This document shows, piece after piece, positions 35,563 to 45,498 of a DNA stretch of 64,000 nt. The stretch's first letter is position 1. Each line of letters begins with the position of its first letter. Location: contig JAPKCH010000005.1 of NCBI GenBank assembly GCA_026421185.1, forward strand, positions 1 to 64,000, read 5' to 3'. Source of the stretch: Dehalococcoidia bacterium (GTDB lineage Bacteria > Chloroflexota > Dehalococcoidia > Lucifugimonadales > Lucifugimonadaceae). The notes under the pieces are model-generated. The model had not been told where the DNA came from. It did no database searches and saw only the letters and a program-made list of their open reading frames with translations. A program made the translations under genes and the position numbers.

Positions 35563-36564
35563 TTAGTCGTGCGGGGCAATCATGTACTTCACTCCGCCGC
35601 CTTTCGCCGAAATCTCTAGAGCCTTAGCGGTTTCCTCAAGTGGGAATCGATCGCTTACGACGCCTTTAAGATTCAACTTAGGAAGTGTTTCGAGTGCTTC
35701 ACCAAACGCATCACCGGCACCGAACGCTCCGCTCATGGTGATCTCTTTGTAGTGAAGTTCGTAGAGATCGACAGGTAGTGCCGAGCCCTGAGGTGAAACG
35801 CCGACCAAGACCAGATTTCCGCGCGGGCGAATCAACTTCGAAACGTTGGCCACAAGTGCTGGAACACCAACTGCTTCAGCGCCGATCTTTACGCCGTAGC
35901 CACCGGTGACTTCATTCACCAATTCGGCGAGATCGTCTTTTGTCGGATCGTTGAGAATATCGGCACCAAATTGTGTGCCCATTGCGAGTCGCTCAGCGTT
36001 TGGCTCAGAAAGAATAATTCTTCCAGCCCCACGAAGTTTTAGAACTCCGACGGTGAGTAGGCCAAGCAGTCCACCACCGACTACTAGAGCATCGCAGTCT
36101 TCTTCGACTTCGATCATATTGAGTGTGGAAAGAACACATGCCAGTGGTTCAGCCATCGAAGCGGTTTCGTGATCAAGTCCATCTGGAACAATGTGAGCCT
36201 GACGATGATCTACAAGAACGTATTCAGCAAATCCACCCGAATAACGCTTGTTACGTTCGCAGTGCATTGCCGACCAAGTGAGACAGCCTTGACACTCGCC
36301 ACAGGCAGCATTCAGCGTGCAGCCGATGATCTTGCCAATCAGTGATTCATCAACGCCTTCACCGACTTCAATAACCGGCCCAACGAACTCGTGACCGAGA
36401 ATGTCGGGTGGATCGGCTGGAAATAATCCCTGCGTCTTATGAATATCAGTTCCACAGATTCCAGATGAAAGAACCTTCATCACCAATTCGCTCGGTCCCG
36501 CCTTCGGAGTCGGAACTTCGTCGATCGTAATTTCTGTGCCGCCGCGCCAGGTCGCTACTTTCAT
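35563..36564 (-). CDS. Zn-dependent alcohol/sugar dehydrogenase (sorbitol/threonine dehydrogenase-like)
   Basis: A 333-residue medium-chain dehydrogenase. Catalytic zinc: C37 (GICGTD), H58 and E59 (GHEF). Structural zinc: C88, C91, C94 and C102, all present. The NAD motif is VVGGGLLGLLTVG. It probably oxidises a polyol or hydroxy acid to a ketone. ATG with CGGAGG upstream. It stands beside a TPP enzyme on the same strand and divergent from the tandem enolase-superfamily pair, so it is likely part of the same catabolic unit. Confidence 0.87.
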   Translation of the reverse strand: MKVATWRGGTEITIDEVPTPKAGPSELVMKVLSSGICGTDIHKTQGLFPADPPDILGHEFVGPVIEVGEGVDESLIGKIIGCTLNAACGECQGCLTWSAMHCERNKRYSGGFAEYVLVDHRQAHIVPDGLDHETASMAEPLACVLSTLNMIEVEEDCDALVVGGGLLGLLTVGVLKLRGAGRIILSEPNAERLAMGTQFGADILNDPTKDDLAELVNEVTGGYGVKIGAEAVGVPALVANVSKLIRPRGNLVLVGVSPQGSALPVDLYELHYKEITMSGAFGAGDAFGEALETLPKLNLKGVVSDRFPLEETAKALEISAKGGGVKYMIAPHD

Positions 36565-36848
36565 TTCGCCTCCGATATGTCAAATTTGAGAGTTGCAAAT
36601 TTCTAAGTGAATTTCAATGAGACGAATCTTATTCCCACAAGACCTTCACCGAAAGCCAAACGAAGCTTTAAAGCCTAAAACTCCCTTACATTCGGAATAT
36701 TCGCTAGTTTTAGTGGAATCTGTACAAACTCGAGTAATTCCACGAGATTCACATGTTTTTCGGCACGCTAGCGGTGTGATGGGCTTAGAATTCCCGGCGT
36801 ATTTATACCTCGACGCTACCGTAGGCGTTTCGATCCCGGAGCCAGTAA

Positions 36849-38042
36849 TTGAAGATCACTGACCTTAAAGTTGCCATCATCGGCAACGCACCTGTTGTAC
36901 GAATTACCACCGACGAGGGAATTGATGGCGTTGGAGCTGGCGAAACGGCCAAGCCCTACCTGAAGCCTATGGTCGAGTTTTATCGCGACATGATCGTTGG
37001 TAAGGACCCAACCGACGTTGAGCGAGTAATGCTCGGCATTCGCCGAATGGGATCGTTCAAGCCCTGGGGCACCGCGGTAAGTGCTATCGAAATGGCGTTG
37101 TGGGACATCGCCGGTAAAGCAGCCGGAGTCCCAACTTACAAACTTCTGGGAGGCAAAATTCGGGACAAGGTTCAGGTTTATAACGGAAACGTTCGTTACG
37201 AGCGTGAAGGCAGTGAGCCAGAACACTTCGCCGCAGATATGCAGAAGATGAAGGATCACCCTTACAACTTCTCGATCATCAAGCAGGCGGTTTCGTTCCA
37301 CGGCGGTATGCACCGCACTATGGATAATTTCTACTATGGAACTCCGGTCACAAAAGGTCGTTACCCGAACCGGGGCACGATAACTCCAAAGGGATTTAAG
37401 TACCTCCTGAAGTGTGTCGAAGCTATGCTCGACGTACTTGGCGACGATGTTGGGCTTGCTCTTGACTGTGGACCAGGCATGACTGTTCCTGACGCTCTAA
37501 AGCTCGCTAAAGAACTTGAAGGCTCGAACATCATGTGGCTTGAGGACATGGTGACAGGTGACTATTCACCGTTCGTTCTAGCCGATCTATACAAGCAAAT
37601 CACGCCTTACACTTCGACACCTATCCACACCGGCGAGCAGATTTATCTACGGCAGAACTTTGTAGAACTAATCGAACGAAACGCAGTAAACGTGCTAGGT
37701 CCAGACGTCGCCGACGTCGGTGGTATCGCCGAAATGAAGTTCATCGCTGAATACGCCGACCTTCATGGAATATTGTTCGCACCACACGGCACTTTCGATG
37801 GGTTGATTGGTCTGGCCGTGCAAACGCACATGGCAGCTGTTTTGCCTGAGAATTACATTGCGTTCGAACTCCCGCAGGCCAAGCCTGAATGGTGGCTCGA
37901 CATCATGGAGGGCGGAGAACAATTCGCCGTGACCGATAGCCACATCGATGTGCCTAGCACTCCCGGTCTGGGACTCACGTTCATCCCAGAGGTGGCGGAA
38001 AAATATCTCAGGGAAGAAGACGCTGATTTTTTCGACGACTAG
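36849..38042 (+). CDS. Enolase-superfamily enzyme, tandem copy A
   Basis: A 397-residue mandelate racemase-like protein. The N-terminal cap ends with ALWDIAGKAAG. Predicted metal ligands are D206 (ALDCGPG), E232 (WLEDM) and E263 (TGEQIY); H313 in APHG is the likely acid/base, and K145 in IIKQ is the possible second-strand residue. DCGPG in place of the usual DAN or DxH is unusual. The TTG start has GGAG seven bases upstream. In the first 50 residues 41 match copy B at 38154. Acid-sugar dehydratase is the best guess. Confidence 0.85.
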   Translation: MKITDLKVAIIGNAPVVRITTDEGIDGVGAGETAKPYLKPMVEFYRDMIVGKDPTDVERVMLGIRRMGSFKPWGTAVSAIEMALWDIAGKAAGVPTYKLLGGKIRDKVQVYNGNVRYEREGSEPEHFAADMQKMKDHPYNFSIIKQAVSFHGGMHRTMDNFYYGTPVTKGRYPNRGTITPKGFKYLLKCVEAMLDVLGDDVGLALDCGPGMTVPDALKLAKELEGSNIMWLEDMVTGDYSPFVLADLYKQITPYTSTPIHTGEQIYLRQNFVELIERNAVNVLGPDVADVGGIAEMKFIAEYADLHGILFAPHGTFDGLIGLAVQTHMAAVLPENYIAFELPQAKPEWWLDIMEGGEQFAVTDSHIDVPSTPGLGLTFIPEVAEKYLREEDADFFDD

Positions 38043-38153
38043 GGACAGTCAGTCGACTCCAATTCACCATTAATTACCACGTAAACCAACTTTGACTCTG
38101 GCGCACAATTTCGCCTCTATCAATAAAACGCCACCGCGTGGCTCGGAGCTGAA

Positions 38154-39353
38154 ATGAAAATTACCGACCTGAAAGTCGCAATCATCGGAGGACACCCGGT
38201 GGTACGCGTCACCACTGATGAAGGTATCGATGGTATTGGTGCAGCCGAACTCGCCAAGCCATATCTGAAGCCCATGATCGAGTTCTACCGGGACATGGTC
38301 ATTGGCAAAGACCCAACGGACGTCGAGCGGGTAATGCTCGGTATACGCCGTATGGGATCGTTTAAGCCATGGGGCGCTGCTGTAAGCGCTATCGAATTTG
38401 CACTTTGGGACATAGCAGGTAAAGCGGCGAATCTTCCCATCTACAAACTGCTTGGCGGGAAGATTCGCGACAAGGTTCAAGTTTATAACGGCAACGTTCG
38501 GTTCAAGATGAACGGTAAAGAGCCTGAAAATTATGCCGAAGCGATGCAGAAGATGAAGGATAGTCCTGAAAACTTCTCGATCATCAAGCAAGGAATAGCG
38601 TTTCACGGTGACATGGCAACAGAAGTTCCTAACTTCTACTACGGAACGCCTTCAACCGGTCTTGGTGGTAGACACCCTAACCGTGGGCTGATGAGTCCTA
38701 AAGGCTTCAAGCACATGATGAGTTGCATCGAGGCGATGCTCGACGTACTGGGTGACGATGTTGGATTGGCACTCGATTGCGGACCTGGATTCACCGTTGT
38801 AGATGCCCTGAAACTTGCCAAAGAAGTTGAAGGTACGAACGTGATGTGGCTCGAGGACATGCTTACGGGCGACTACACGCCATACGTACTCGCCGATCTA
38901 TACACACAGGTCACGCCGTACACCTCGACAGCGATTCACACAGGCGAACAGATTTACTTGCGCCAGAACTTTGTCGAATTGATCGAGCGAAACGCTGTAA
39001 ACGTTCTGGGTCCTGACCCAGCCGACGTTGGTGGCTTACAAGAGATGAAGTTCATTGCTGAATACGCTGATCTTCACGGCATCCTGTTCGCACCGCACGG
39101 AACTGTAGATGGACTGATTGGTCTTGCTGCTCACGTGCAGCTTGCCGCGGTGTTGCCAGAAAACTACATCGCCTTCGAGCTGCCAACCGGTAAGCCCGAT
39201 TGGTGGTACGACATTCTCGATGGATCAGACAAGTTCGGTGTTACCGACAGTCACATCGATGTGAATGAAGCAGCAGGACTTGGAATCACCTTCATTCCAG
39301 AAGAGGCGAAAAAGTACCTCCGAGACGAAGACGCCGGATTCTTCGACGACTAG
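38154..39353 (+). CDS. Enolase-superfamily enzyme, tandem copy B
   Basis: A 399-residue paralogue of copy A, 111 bases downstream. Metal ligands shift by two to D208, E234 and E265 with H315, because of a two-residue insertion in the loop TPSTGLGGRHPNRG. ATG with GGAG five bases upstream. Both copies keep all visible active-site residues, so the duplication is probably retained for different substrates or dosage. A terminator follows at 39383. Confidence 0.85.
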   Translation: MKITDLKVAIIGGHPVVRVTTDEGIDGIGAAELAKPYLKPMIEFYRDMVIGKDPTDVERVMLGIRRMGSFKPWGAAVSAIEFALWDIAGKAANLPIYKLLGGKIRDKVQVYNGNVRFKMNGKEPENYAEAMQKMKDSPENFSIIKQGIAFHGDMATEVPNFYYGTPSTGLGGRHPNRGLMSPKGFKHMMSCIEAMLDVLGDDVGLALDCGPGFTVVDALKLAKEVEGTNVMWLEDMLTGDYTPYVLADLYTQVTPYTSTAIHTGEQIYLRQNFVELIERNAVNVLGPDPADVGGLQEMKFIAEYADLHGILFAPHGTVDGLIGLAAHVQLAAVLPENYIAFELPTGKPDWWYDILDGSDKFGVTDSHIDVNEAAGLGITFIPEEAKKYLRDEDAGFFDD

Positions 39354-39382
39354 TCGTTAGTCCGTCTGAAGACACAATCGCA

Positions 39383-39420
39383 AAAAATGCCCCGTTGGAA
39401 CATTATCAACGGGGCGTTTT
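39383..39420. terminator. Terminator between convergent genes
   Basis: GCCCCGTTG and CAACGGGGC (39389-39397, 39407-39415) form a 9-bp perfect stem with flanking A-run and T-run. It ends the tandem enolase-superfamily genes and can also end the hydroxyacid dehydrogenase gene on the other strand. Confidence 0.9.
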
Positions 39421-39440
39421 CATTTCAATGCTCGAAGCAA

Positions 39441-40430
39441 CTAGCTCTTGATTCGAGCGTTACCGGCGATTTCAGATTGGTTTACGCAGTACGGTGGCCA
39501 GTCGCCAGCCACACCGGCTAACACATTCTCGACCGACATCATTGCCATCTTCATACGAGTGTCGCCTGTAGCGCTCGCTACGTGCGGCATGATGAGGCAA
39601 TTGTCGAGCGTAAGTAGCGGGTGGTCAGACGGAATCGGCTCAGGCACCGTAACGTCCAAAGCTGCACCAGCGATCTCGCCAGATTTCAACGCTTCGTATA
39701 GTGCGTCTTGATCGACAACCGGACCACGAGTCGTGTTGATCAAAATCGCTGATTTTTTCATCAGCTTGAATTGATCGGTGCTCATCATGTTCGTCGTTTC
39801 AGGCGTGAGAGGATTATGCAGTGAAACGTAGTCAGATCGTTCGAGGATTTCTTCAAGCGAGTCGACGTACGTTGCGCCAAATTCTTCGTCACGCTGATTT
39901 CGATTGAAATAGAGCACATTCATGTTGAACCCGGCGGCACGTTTCGCCATCTCAGATCCAATGTTGCCCATTCCAACAATCCCAAGTGTCTTGTGATGAA
40001 TGTCGGTTGCGAGATATCCAAGAGGGTCGAAATCTCCCCACTCGCCACGCTTGACCATTGCTGGTAGATCGTGGGTACGTCGAGCCATCGAAGCCAACAA
40101 AGCAAACGCCTCGTCGGCGGTACTCTCGGAAAGAATTCCCGGGGTGTTGCAAACGGCAATGCCTCGTTCGTTCGCAGCAGCAATCTCGATGTTGTCGTAG
40201 CCAACGCCAAACTCTGCAATAACCTTCAAGTTTGGTGCTGCGTCCATTACCTCAGCGTTCACTTGATTAGTGATGTGAGCGTAAAGACCATCGATATCTG
40301 CAACTGCAGCGATTAGGTCCGCCTGAGATGGCGCATCCGTATCTTCCCAAATCACAACTTCTGCGCCGCTTGCACGAAGAACAGCTGCGGCTTCAGGAAA
40401 TGTACGTCGGGTTACAAGGATTTTAGGCAT
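39441..40430 (-). CDS. D-2-hydroxyacid dehydrogenase (phosphoglycerate dehydrogenase-like)
   Basis: A 329-residue D-isomer-specific 2-hydroxyacid dehydrogenase reducing a 2-keto acid with NAD(P)H or the reverse. The NAD motif is GIVGMGNIGSEMA; the catalytic Arg is in NTTRGPVVD, the Glu in DVTVPEP and the His in MPHVASAT. It has no C-terminal ACT domain, so it is likely a glyoxylate, hydroxypyruvate or sugar-acid-type enzyme, not SerA. ATG at 40430. It is downstream of tRNA-Leu on the same strand. Confidence 0.88.
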   Translation of the reverse strand: MPKILVTRRTFPEAAAVLRASGAEVVIWEDTDAPSQADLIAAVADIDGLYAHITNQVNAEVMDAAPNLKVIAEFGVGYDNIEIAAANERGIAVCNTPGILSESTADEAFALLASMARRTHDLPAMVKRGEWGDFDPLGYLATDIHHKTLGIVGMGNIGSEMAKRAAGFNMNVLYFNRNQRDEEFGATYVDSLEEILERSDYVSLHNPLTPETTNMMSTDQFKLMKKSAILINTTRGPVVDQDALYEALKSGEIAGAALDVTVPEPIPSDHPLLTLDNCLIMPHVASATGDTRMKMAMMSVENVLAGVAGDWPPYCVNQSEIAGNARIKS

Positions 40431-40516
40431 TGTTTCTCTTTAGCTTGAACGATTAGCAGGACGTTGCTGCGACTAGAGAGTCGCGCCGTCGACCGGTGAT
40501 TGTACGAAAAATAAAA

Positions 40517-40602
40517 TGGTGGGGAAGGTGGGAGTCGAACCCACACGCCTGTTAAGGCACATGCTCCTAAGGCATGCGCGTCTGCCATTTCGCCACTCCC
40601 CC
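40517..40602 (-). tRNA. tRNA-Leu (anticodon UAG)
   Basis: An 86-base tRNA. The acceptor GGGGGAG pairs with CTTCCCC, A is the discriminator base, and CCA is encoded. The anticodon arm is CATGC / loop CTTAGGA / GCATG with anticodon TAG. A long variable arm (TGCCTTAACAGGCG) fits a class II leucine tRNA. GTTCGACTC is the T loop. Confidence 0.96.
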
Positions 40603-40661
40603 ATAAAGGTCGGTCGCTAACTGCGAACAGCTATATTGTAGGCAGCGAAACCCTGCGAGGG

Positions 40662-41591
40662 CTAGCCCCGCTGCTCCCAACCTGACGACAGTTTGTCCCA
40701 ACGAGCATGTAAATCGGCAATTGTCACGTCTGAAACGCCCATTGGTTGAGCGACCATTTCAAGGTTTGATTTCATGTGCTTAGGTCGCTGTGTACCGACG
40801 ATAGTCACATCAACTTCAGGATGAGCGAACGTGAATCCTAGAGCCAGACGAATACGATCGTTAGGATTATCCGCAAGCGCCCCCTCTTCTCCCATCACGC
40901 CAGCACGTCGGAAATATTCCGCTGCGTATTCCGGCATGTGATGGTACGGAACAGGGTCGGCATCAGCACCCCAAACAGCATTGCCAATAGGACGTTTGAT
41001 GATGAGTCCCATGTCTTGGGCTTCGACATCGGCAAACAAGTTTGTTCGAGCAGATTGATCAACGAGATTGAAACTCGTCTGGAGAGTGTCGAATAGTCCG
41101 CTGGTTACAGCCCATTTAGCGTTCTCATTGTCACCGCTGTAACCAACGTGGCGCGTCTTGCCGGCGGCTTTGGCGTCTTGAAGCGCACGAATCACATCAC
41201 CGGATTCAAGCACTTCTACTGTGCAAGAGTGAAGTTGAACGAGATCTACATGGTCGGTGTTCATTAGTTTGAGTGAACGTTCGATCGAAGAAGTGATCAG
41301 CTCGTAAGTCCAGTCTTCTCCATCGCCACGAGGTAAGTAATGACCCGCTTTAGTAGCAAGGACAAACTCGTCTCGTCGTTCGGAAGCGACCATGCCTAGC
41401 AATTCTTCACTAATTCCGTAACAGGCAGCGGTATCGAGAAAATTAACTCCATTGTCCAGCGCTTGGTTGATCACATTTCGGGCTTGATCAACATCTGCGA
41501 TTTCCAAGTTGAATCCGACTTCAGACAGACCTATACCTAGTCGTGCAACTTCGAGTTCGGTTTTTCCGAGTCGTTTCATTTCCATTGCCAT
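40662..41591 (-). CDS. Aldo/keto reductase
   Basis: An NAD(P)H oxidoreductase of the AKR TIM-barrel family, about 309 residues from ATG 41591 (MAMEMKRLGKTELEV). An in-frame GTG at 41636 would add 15 residues and is less likely. Active-site residues: DTAACYG (Asp and Tyr), the Lys in LATKAGH, and the His in VQLHSC. It resembles galactose dehydrogenase/pyridoxal-reductase-like AKRs, so a sugar substrate is possible. Standing beside a sulfatase and acid-sugar enzymes supports that only weakly. Confidence 0.83.
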   Translation of the reverse strand: MAMEMKRLGKTELEVARLGIGLSEVGFNLEIADVDQARNVINQALDNGVNFLDTAACYGISEELLGMVASERRDEFVLATKAGHYLPRGDGEDWTYELITSSIERSLKLMNTDHVDLVQLHSCTVEVLESGDVIRALQDAKAAGKTRHVGYSGDNENAKWAVTSGLFDTLQTSFNLVDQSARTNLFADVEAQDMGLIIKRPIGNAVWGADADPVPYHHMPEYAAEYFRRAGVMGEEGALADNPNDRIRLALGFTFAHPEVDVTIVGTQRPKHMKSNLEMVAQPMGVSDVTIADLHARWDKLSSGWEQRG

Positions 41592-41723
41592 GTGACCACC
41601 ATCTTCCGAATCTAATACCGTAAATATGTCGATCACAGTACATTCTTTGGAAAAAAACCGACACGTCTATCCGATCTAAGTCGTCGGGATGTTGTTACAT
41701 TTCAAGTCATTGGTTAAACCCTG

Positions 41724-43166
41724 TTGTTTGCTGAAACGAACGAGGTTGTTTTGTCTGGTCCAAATATCGTGCTGATGGTCGCTGATGACATGGGGTACGG
41801 CGATTTCGGGTTGTACTCAGAAGGTCGAGTTCACACTCCAGCGTTAGACGAACTGGCATCACAAGGTATTCGGTTTACTCAGCACTACGCTGGCTCAGCA
41901 GTGTGTTCACCATCGAGAGCCGCATTACTAACTGGTCGGTACCCGATTCGAACCGGTGCGGTGACTCCTCAGGAAGTACTCGGTAACGACCGCATCGCTC
42001 TAGATGAATCCACGATCGCAGATTCGTTTAAAGCAGCTGGTTACGCCACAGGAATGGTTGGCAAATGGCACAACGGTGCTCTCGACCCTCGGTTCCATCC
42101 GAATGCACGTGGCTTTGATGAATTCGCTGGTTTCAGTGGTGGATGGGCCGATTACTACCAGTGGAATCTAGATCGGAACGGCACCTTTGAAAAGTCCGAC
42201 GGTCGATACCTAACCGACGTTCTTGCCGACGAAGCCGCTTATTTCATTGATAGACACCAAAGTGAACCATTCTTCCTGATGATCACTTGGAACGCTCCGC
42301 ACTCACCACTTCAAGCTCCTGAAGACGTTACTCAGCGTTACATCGATGCTGGTTTTGAGCGCGGTATTTCATTGATTTACGCCATGATCGAAGTTATGGA
42401 TCGCGGGATAGCCAAAGTTCGAGAGTCTCTTAAAACTGCTGGTATCGAAGACGACACCCTGCTTATGTTCACCAGTGACAATGGTCCAGCGTTTAGTCAT
42501 CGCTTCGATCAGGTTCCAGCAGGTGTGTCTGTTGACGGTTCTCGCTACAACAACGGGTTTGCCGGCTCAAAAGGATCGGTTTACGAAGGCGGAATTCGTG
42601 TTCCGATGATCGCACGATGGGCAAACGGGCTTCCTCAGAACATTGAGATCGAAGATCAAATCTGCTTTACCGACTGGCTTCCAACTTTACTCTCGCTGAC
42701 AGGATCAACTCACGTTGGTGAAAAACCAATCGACGGGCATAACGTTGGAGCTGTACTGAAAGGTGATTCCCCTAAAGAGCAGCCCCAACGTTTCTGGCAA
42801 TGGAACGGCGATACTCCAATAGGTGTCACAAATGCTGCGATACGACATGGCGACTGGAAATTGGTGCGCCCTGCCATCGATATTGGTTACGCGTCGGACG
42901 CCGATAAGCAGCTAGCCGATGATTACATCGAGCAGGACATCGAATACAAGTATCATCCCGAGAATTTCTCGGAGAAACTCAATTGGCCAGAGCCAAAGAA
43001 GACTGTTCCAGAACCACCTGCACCCGAGCTATACGATTTATCAGTAGACCCCGGAGAATCGAATAACGTGGCTTCGGCAAATCGAGCGATTGCAAGTCGG
43101 ATGCTCGTCGAACTAGAGACGTGGTTTGAGGAAGTTGAATCTGAACGTCAGGCGATTGTTGAGTAA
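41724..43166 (+). CDS. Sulfatase (type I, formylglycine-dependent)
   Basis: A 480-residue arylsulfatase-family hydrolase cutting sulfate esters. C61 in CSPSRAALLTGR is the residue converted to formylglycine; D21/D22 (VADDMG) and SDNG bind calcium; VGKWHNG is the active-site Lys/His segment. There is no obvious signal peptide: the start region (TTG 41724) is polar, so it may be cytoplasmic, or the start may be mis-set. No formylglycine-generating enzyme lies in the window. The convergent enolase-superfamily gene ends four bases later. Confidence 0.88.
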   Translation: MFAETNEVVLSGPNIVLMVADDMGYGDFGLYSEGRVHTPALDELASQGIRFTQHYAGSAVCSPSRAALLTGRYPIRTGAVTPQEVLGNDRIALDESTIADSFKAAGYATGMVGKWHNGALDPRFHPNARGFDEFAGFSGGWADYYQWNLDRNGTFEKSDGRYLTDVLADEAAYFIDRHQSEPFFLMITWNAPHSPLQAPEDVTQRYIDAGFERGISLIYAMIEVMDRGIAKVRESLKTAGIEDDTLLMFTSDNGPAFSHRFDQVPAGVSVDGSRYNNGFAGSKGSVYEGGIRVPMIARWANGLPQNIEIEDQICFTDWLPTLLSLTGSTHVGEKPIDGHNVGAVLKGDSPKEQPQRFWQWNGDTPIGVTNAAIRHGDWKLVRPAIDIGYASDADKQLADDYIEQDIEYKYHPENFSEKLNWPEPKKTVPEPPAPELYDLSVDPGESNNVASANRAIASRMLVELETWFEEVESERQAIVE

Positions 43167-43169
43167 CTA

Positions 43170-44357
43170 CTAAAAGTCGAGATACGGCTCTGAATCGACT
43201 TGGACGAAGTCAGTCGGCGGGTACTTGGCCAACTGCTCAAGATCGATGTCTGCGCCCCATCCGGGCCCGGACGGAACTGTAGCGTGACCGTCAGTAATGT
43301 CAATCGGACTAGTAAGTATCTCTTGATATCTTTCTAAGAAAGATACAAAGATTTCCTGCATAAATGAGTTCGGAATGCTCATTTGTAGATGCAAGCTTGC
43401 GAGTGTTGATAGAGGTCCATTCGAGTTATGTGGTGCAACTGGAACGTAATAAGCCTCGGCCATACTCGCAATTTTGAGAATTTCGGTAAATCCACCACAG
43501 TGACAGATATCAGGCTGGATCATTCGCACGGTATTCGTCTCTAGCAGAGGTCGGAACTCCCAACGGTTGTACAACTGTTCTCCAGTGGACACAGGGACAT
43601 TCACTGATCGAGCGAACTCAGCCATAGCATCGACATTGTCGTACAAGATAGGTTCTTCCATCCATGCAATATTGAACTGCTCCAACTGTTGAGCTGCTCG
43701 TCCCGCACTCCACGGGTTGAGTCGCGCACGCACATCGACACCAATTTCCATTTCAGGCCCGACCGCGTCTCGAACTGCTCTTACCAGCTCGATTCCATGA
43801 CTGATCTGGCCTGGGGTAGTGGTTTGTGGTCCACCAAAAGGATAGAACTTCAGTGCAGTCCACCCTTCGTTTTTCAATTTCAGTGCGGCTTCAGCGTGCA
43901 TTTGAGGCGAAGCCTGTCTAGCAACCGATTCAGCAGGGACGTCTGGAACGGGTTCAGTTAGATCTTCAAACCATCCATTGGCATAAACACGAACCTTGTC
44001 GCGATGCATGCCACCAGCAAGTTCCCAAACAGGAATTCCTAGCGATTTCGCTTTCAGATCCCACAATGCCAAATCAATCGCAGCGATAGCTGACATCGAA
44101 ACTGGACCGCCTGTCCAAGTAACGCGCCGGTATAAAGAAGTCCAAATCCAATCGATTCTTCGTGGATCTTTTCCTTCAAGGAATTTTCCAAAATCAAGAA
44201 TCTCTGCTTCTAAAGCTGCGTCCTTATATTGAAGCGATCCTTCACCCCAACCAGAGATACCTTCATCGGTATCGATTCTAACGAATAGCCAGTTTGTACC
44301 GGCAGTTTTATGTACCGGCGTTGCCATTCGAAACACTTTTACATCAGTAATTTTCAA
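43170..44357 (-). CDS. Enolase-superfamily enzyme (galactonate dehydratase-like)
   Basis: A 395-residue mandelate racemase-type protein. K170 in ALKFYPFG, D208 in VDVRARL, E234 in WMEEP, E260 in STGEQLY and H310 in APHN follow the D-galactonate dehydratase-like pattern (KFDPFG, DVHGR in the type enzymes), but the DxH histidine is Arg here. It probably dehydrates an aldonate or related acid sugar. TTG start at 44357. A lactonase gene is 48 bases upstream on the same strand, a sensible partner, since lactonases supply aldonates. Confidence 0.87.
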   Translation of the reverse strand: MKITDVKVFRMATPVHKTAGTNWLFVRIDTDEGISGWGEGSLQYKDAALEAEILDFGKFLEGKDPRRIDWIWTSLYRRVTWTGGPVSMSAIAAIDLALWDLKAKSLGIPVWELAGGMHRDKVRVYANGWFEDLTEPVPDVPAESVARQASPQMHAEAALKLKNEGWTALKFYPFGGPQTTTPGQISHGIELVRAVRDAVGPEMEIGVDVRARLNPWSAGRAAQQLEQFNIAWMEEPILYDNVDAMAEFARSVNVPVSTGEQLYNRWEFRPLLETNTVRMIQPDICHCGGFTEILKIASMAEAYYVPVAPHNSNGPLSTLASLHLQMSIPNSFMQEIFVSFLERYQEILTSPIDITDGHATVPSGPGWGADIDLEQLAKYPPTDFVQVDSEPYLDF

Positions 44358-44404
44358 ATCAAACTTCTTTGTGACATATCAAGTGTGTTGGTGATTCGAA
44401 CTGT

Positions 44405-45472
44405 CTAGTCGCCTACCGGCAGGAACTGCAGACAAACAGGCGCTGGAACCTTGATGATCGATCCAGTTGGAGTCAATGTCCCGTCGTCTTCGCGTTTGAA
44501 TGAAACTATCGAGTCTGAGTCCTGATTTTCGGTGACTAGGAATTTGCCATCTGGAGTGATAGCAAAGTTTCGTGGTGTCTTACCCTGTGATGATTCGTGA
44601 CCAACGAATGTCATTTTTCCTGTCGATTGGTCGATCGAGTAGATAACTATCGAGTCGTGACCACGGTTCGAGGCGTATACAAACGCACCATCCGGTGAAG
44701 TGTGAATATCGGCGGTGGTGTTCTCGCCATCCCAGTCTGCGGGTAAAGTTGGGACGGTTTCAATTGGGGTCAGGCTGCCATCAGCACCTTTGTCGTAAAG
44801 CGTTATCGTGCAGCCCAGCTCGTTCAGAACGTAAACCTGCTGATTTGCCGGATGGAATGTGAAGTGACGCGGTCCCTCTCCAGCCACTTCATCAACGGTA
44901 GAAGAAAGCGAGATCGTGGCGCTCTCAACATCCATAGCGTAGGTGAGCACTTGGTCTTTTCCGAGGTCACAGATGTAGGCGTACTTATTAGACTTGTCGA
45001 TATTTACAGAGTGAGCGTGCGCTTTCTCCTGTCGACGTTCGTTGATCGAGGAACCTTCGTGCTGGACGAACGACGTGCGCTGCCCTACCGCCCCATCTGC
45101 TGCGATTGGATGAGCCGATACGCTTCCACCGGAGTAATTAGTAACTATGACCATCGAATCAGTTGAATCGACCATCAAGTGACAAGGGCCGGGACCACCG
45201 GTCGACTGCTGGTTGATCTGTGTTAGTTCACCAGTCGAACGATTCACATTGAATGCAGTGATTCCACCAGAACCGTCAAAGGCGCTGGTTTCAGACACGG
45301 CGTAGAGGTGATCGCCTGAAGGATCAAGAGCCACAAATGATGGGTTTTCCAGTCCCGTAGCTACTGAAATCTGCGTTAGTTCCCCGGTTTCACCGTTTAA
45401 ACGCAGGGTGTAAACGCCTTCAGATCCGAGTCGTGTGTATGTACCAATAAAGGCAAATTGGTCGTTAGACAA
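44405..45472 (-). CDS. Lactonase family protein (beta-propeller, 6-phosphogluconolactonase-like)
   Basis: A 355-residue seven-bladed propeller of the YbhE/Pgl type. It has repeated blade motifs such as NPSFVALDPSGDHLYAVSE, PRHFTFHPANQQVYVLNE and ITPDGKFLVTENQDS. Members hydrolyse sugar lactones; without Zwf or Gnd nearby and with two acid-sugar dehydratase-like genes beside it, the substrate is more likely an unphosphorylated aldonolactone. TTG start at 45472. It lies between two enolase-superfamily genes on the same strand (26 and 47 base gaps), clearly an operon. Confidence 0.87.
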   Translation of the reverse strand: MSNDQFAFIGTYTRLGSEGVYTLRLNGETGELTQISVATGLENPSFVALDPSGDHLYAVSETSAFDGSGGITAFNVNRSTGELTQINQQSTGGPGPCHLMVDSTDSMVIVTNYSGGSVSAHPIAADGAVGQRTSFVQHEGSSINERRQEKAHAHSVNIDKSNKYAYICDLGKDQVLTYAMDVESATISLSSTVDEVAGEGPRHFTFHPANQQVYVLNELGCTITLYDKGADGSLTPIETVPTLPADWDGENTTADIHTSPDGAFVYASNRGHDSIVIYSIDQSTGKMTFVGHESSQGKTPRNFAITPDGKFLVTENQDSDSIVSFKREDDGTLTPTGSIIKVPAPVCLQFLPVGD

Positions 45473-45498
45473 TGAGTTAGTTCCTAAAAGAAAAGTGA

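Noticed and set aside
36617-36862. An 81-residue rightward frame before the tandem enolase-superfamily genes
   Set aside because: It overlaps the start of the next gene, has no family resemblance and no convincing ribosome binding site.
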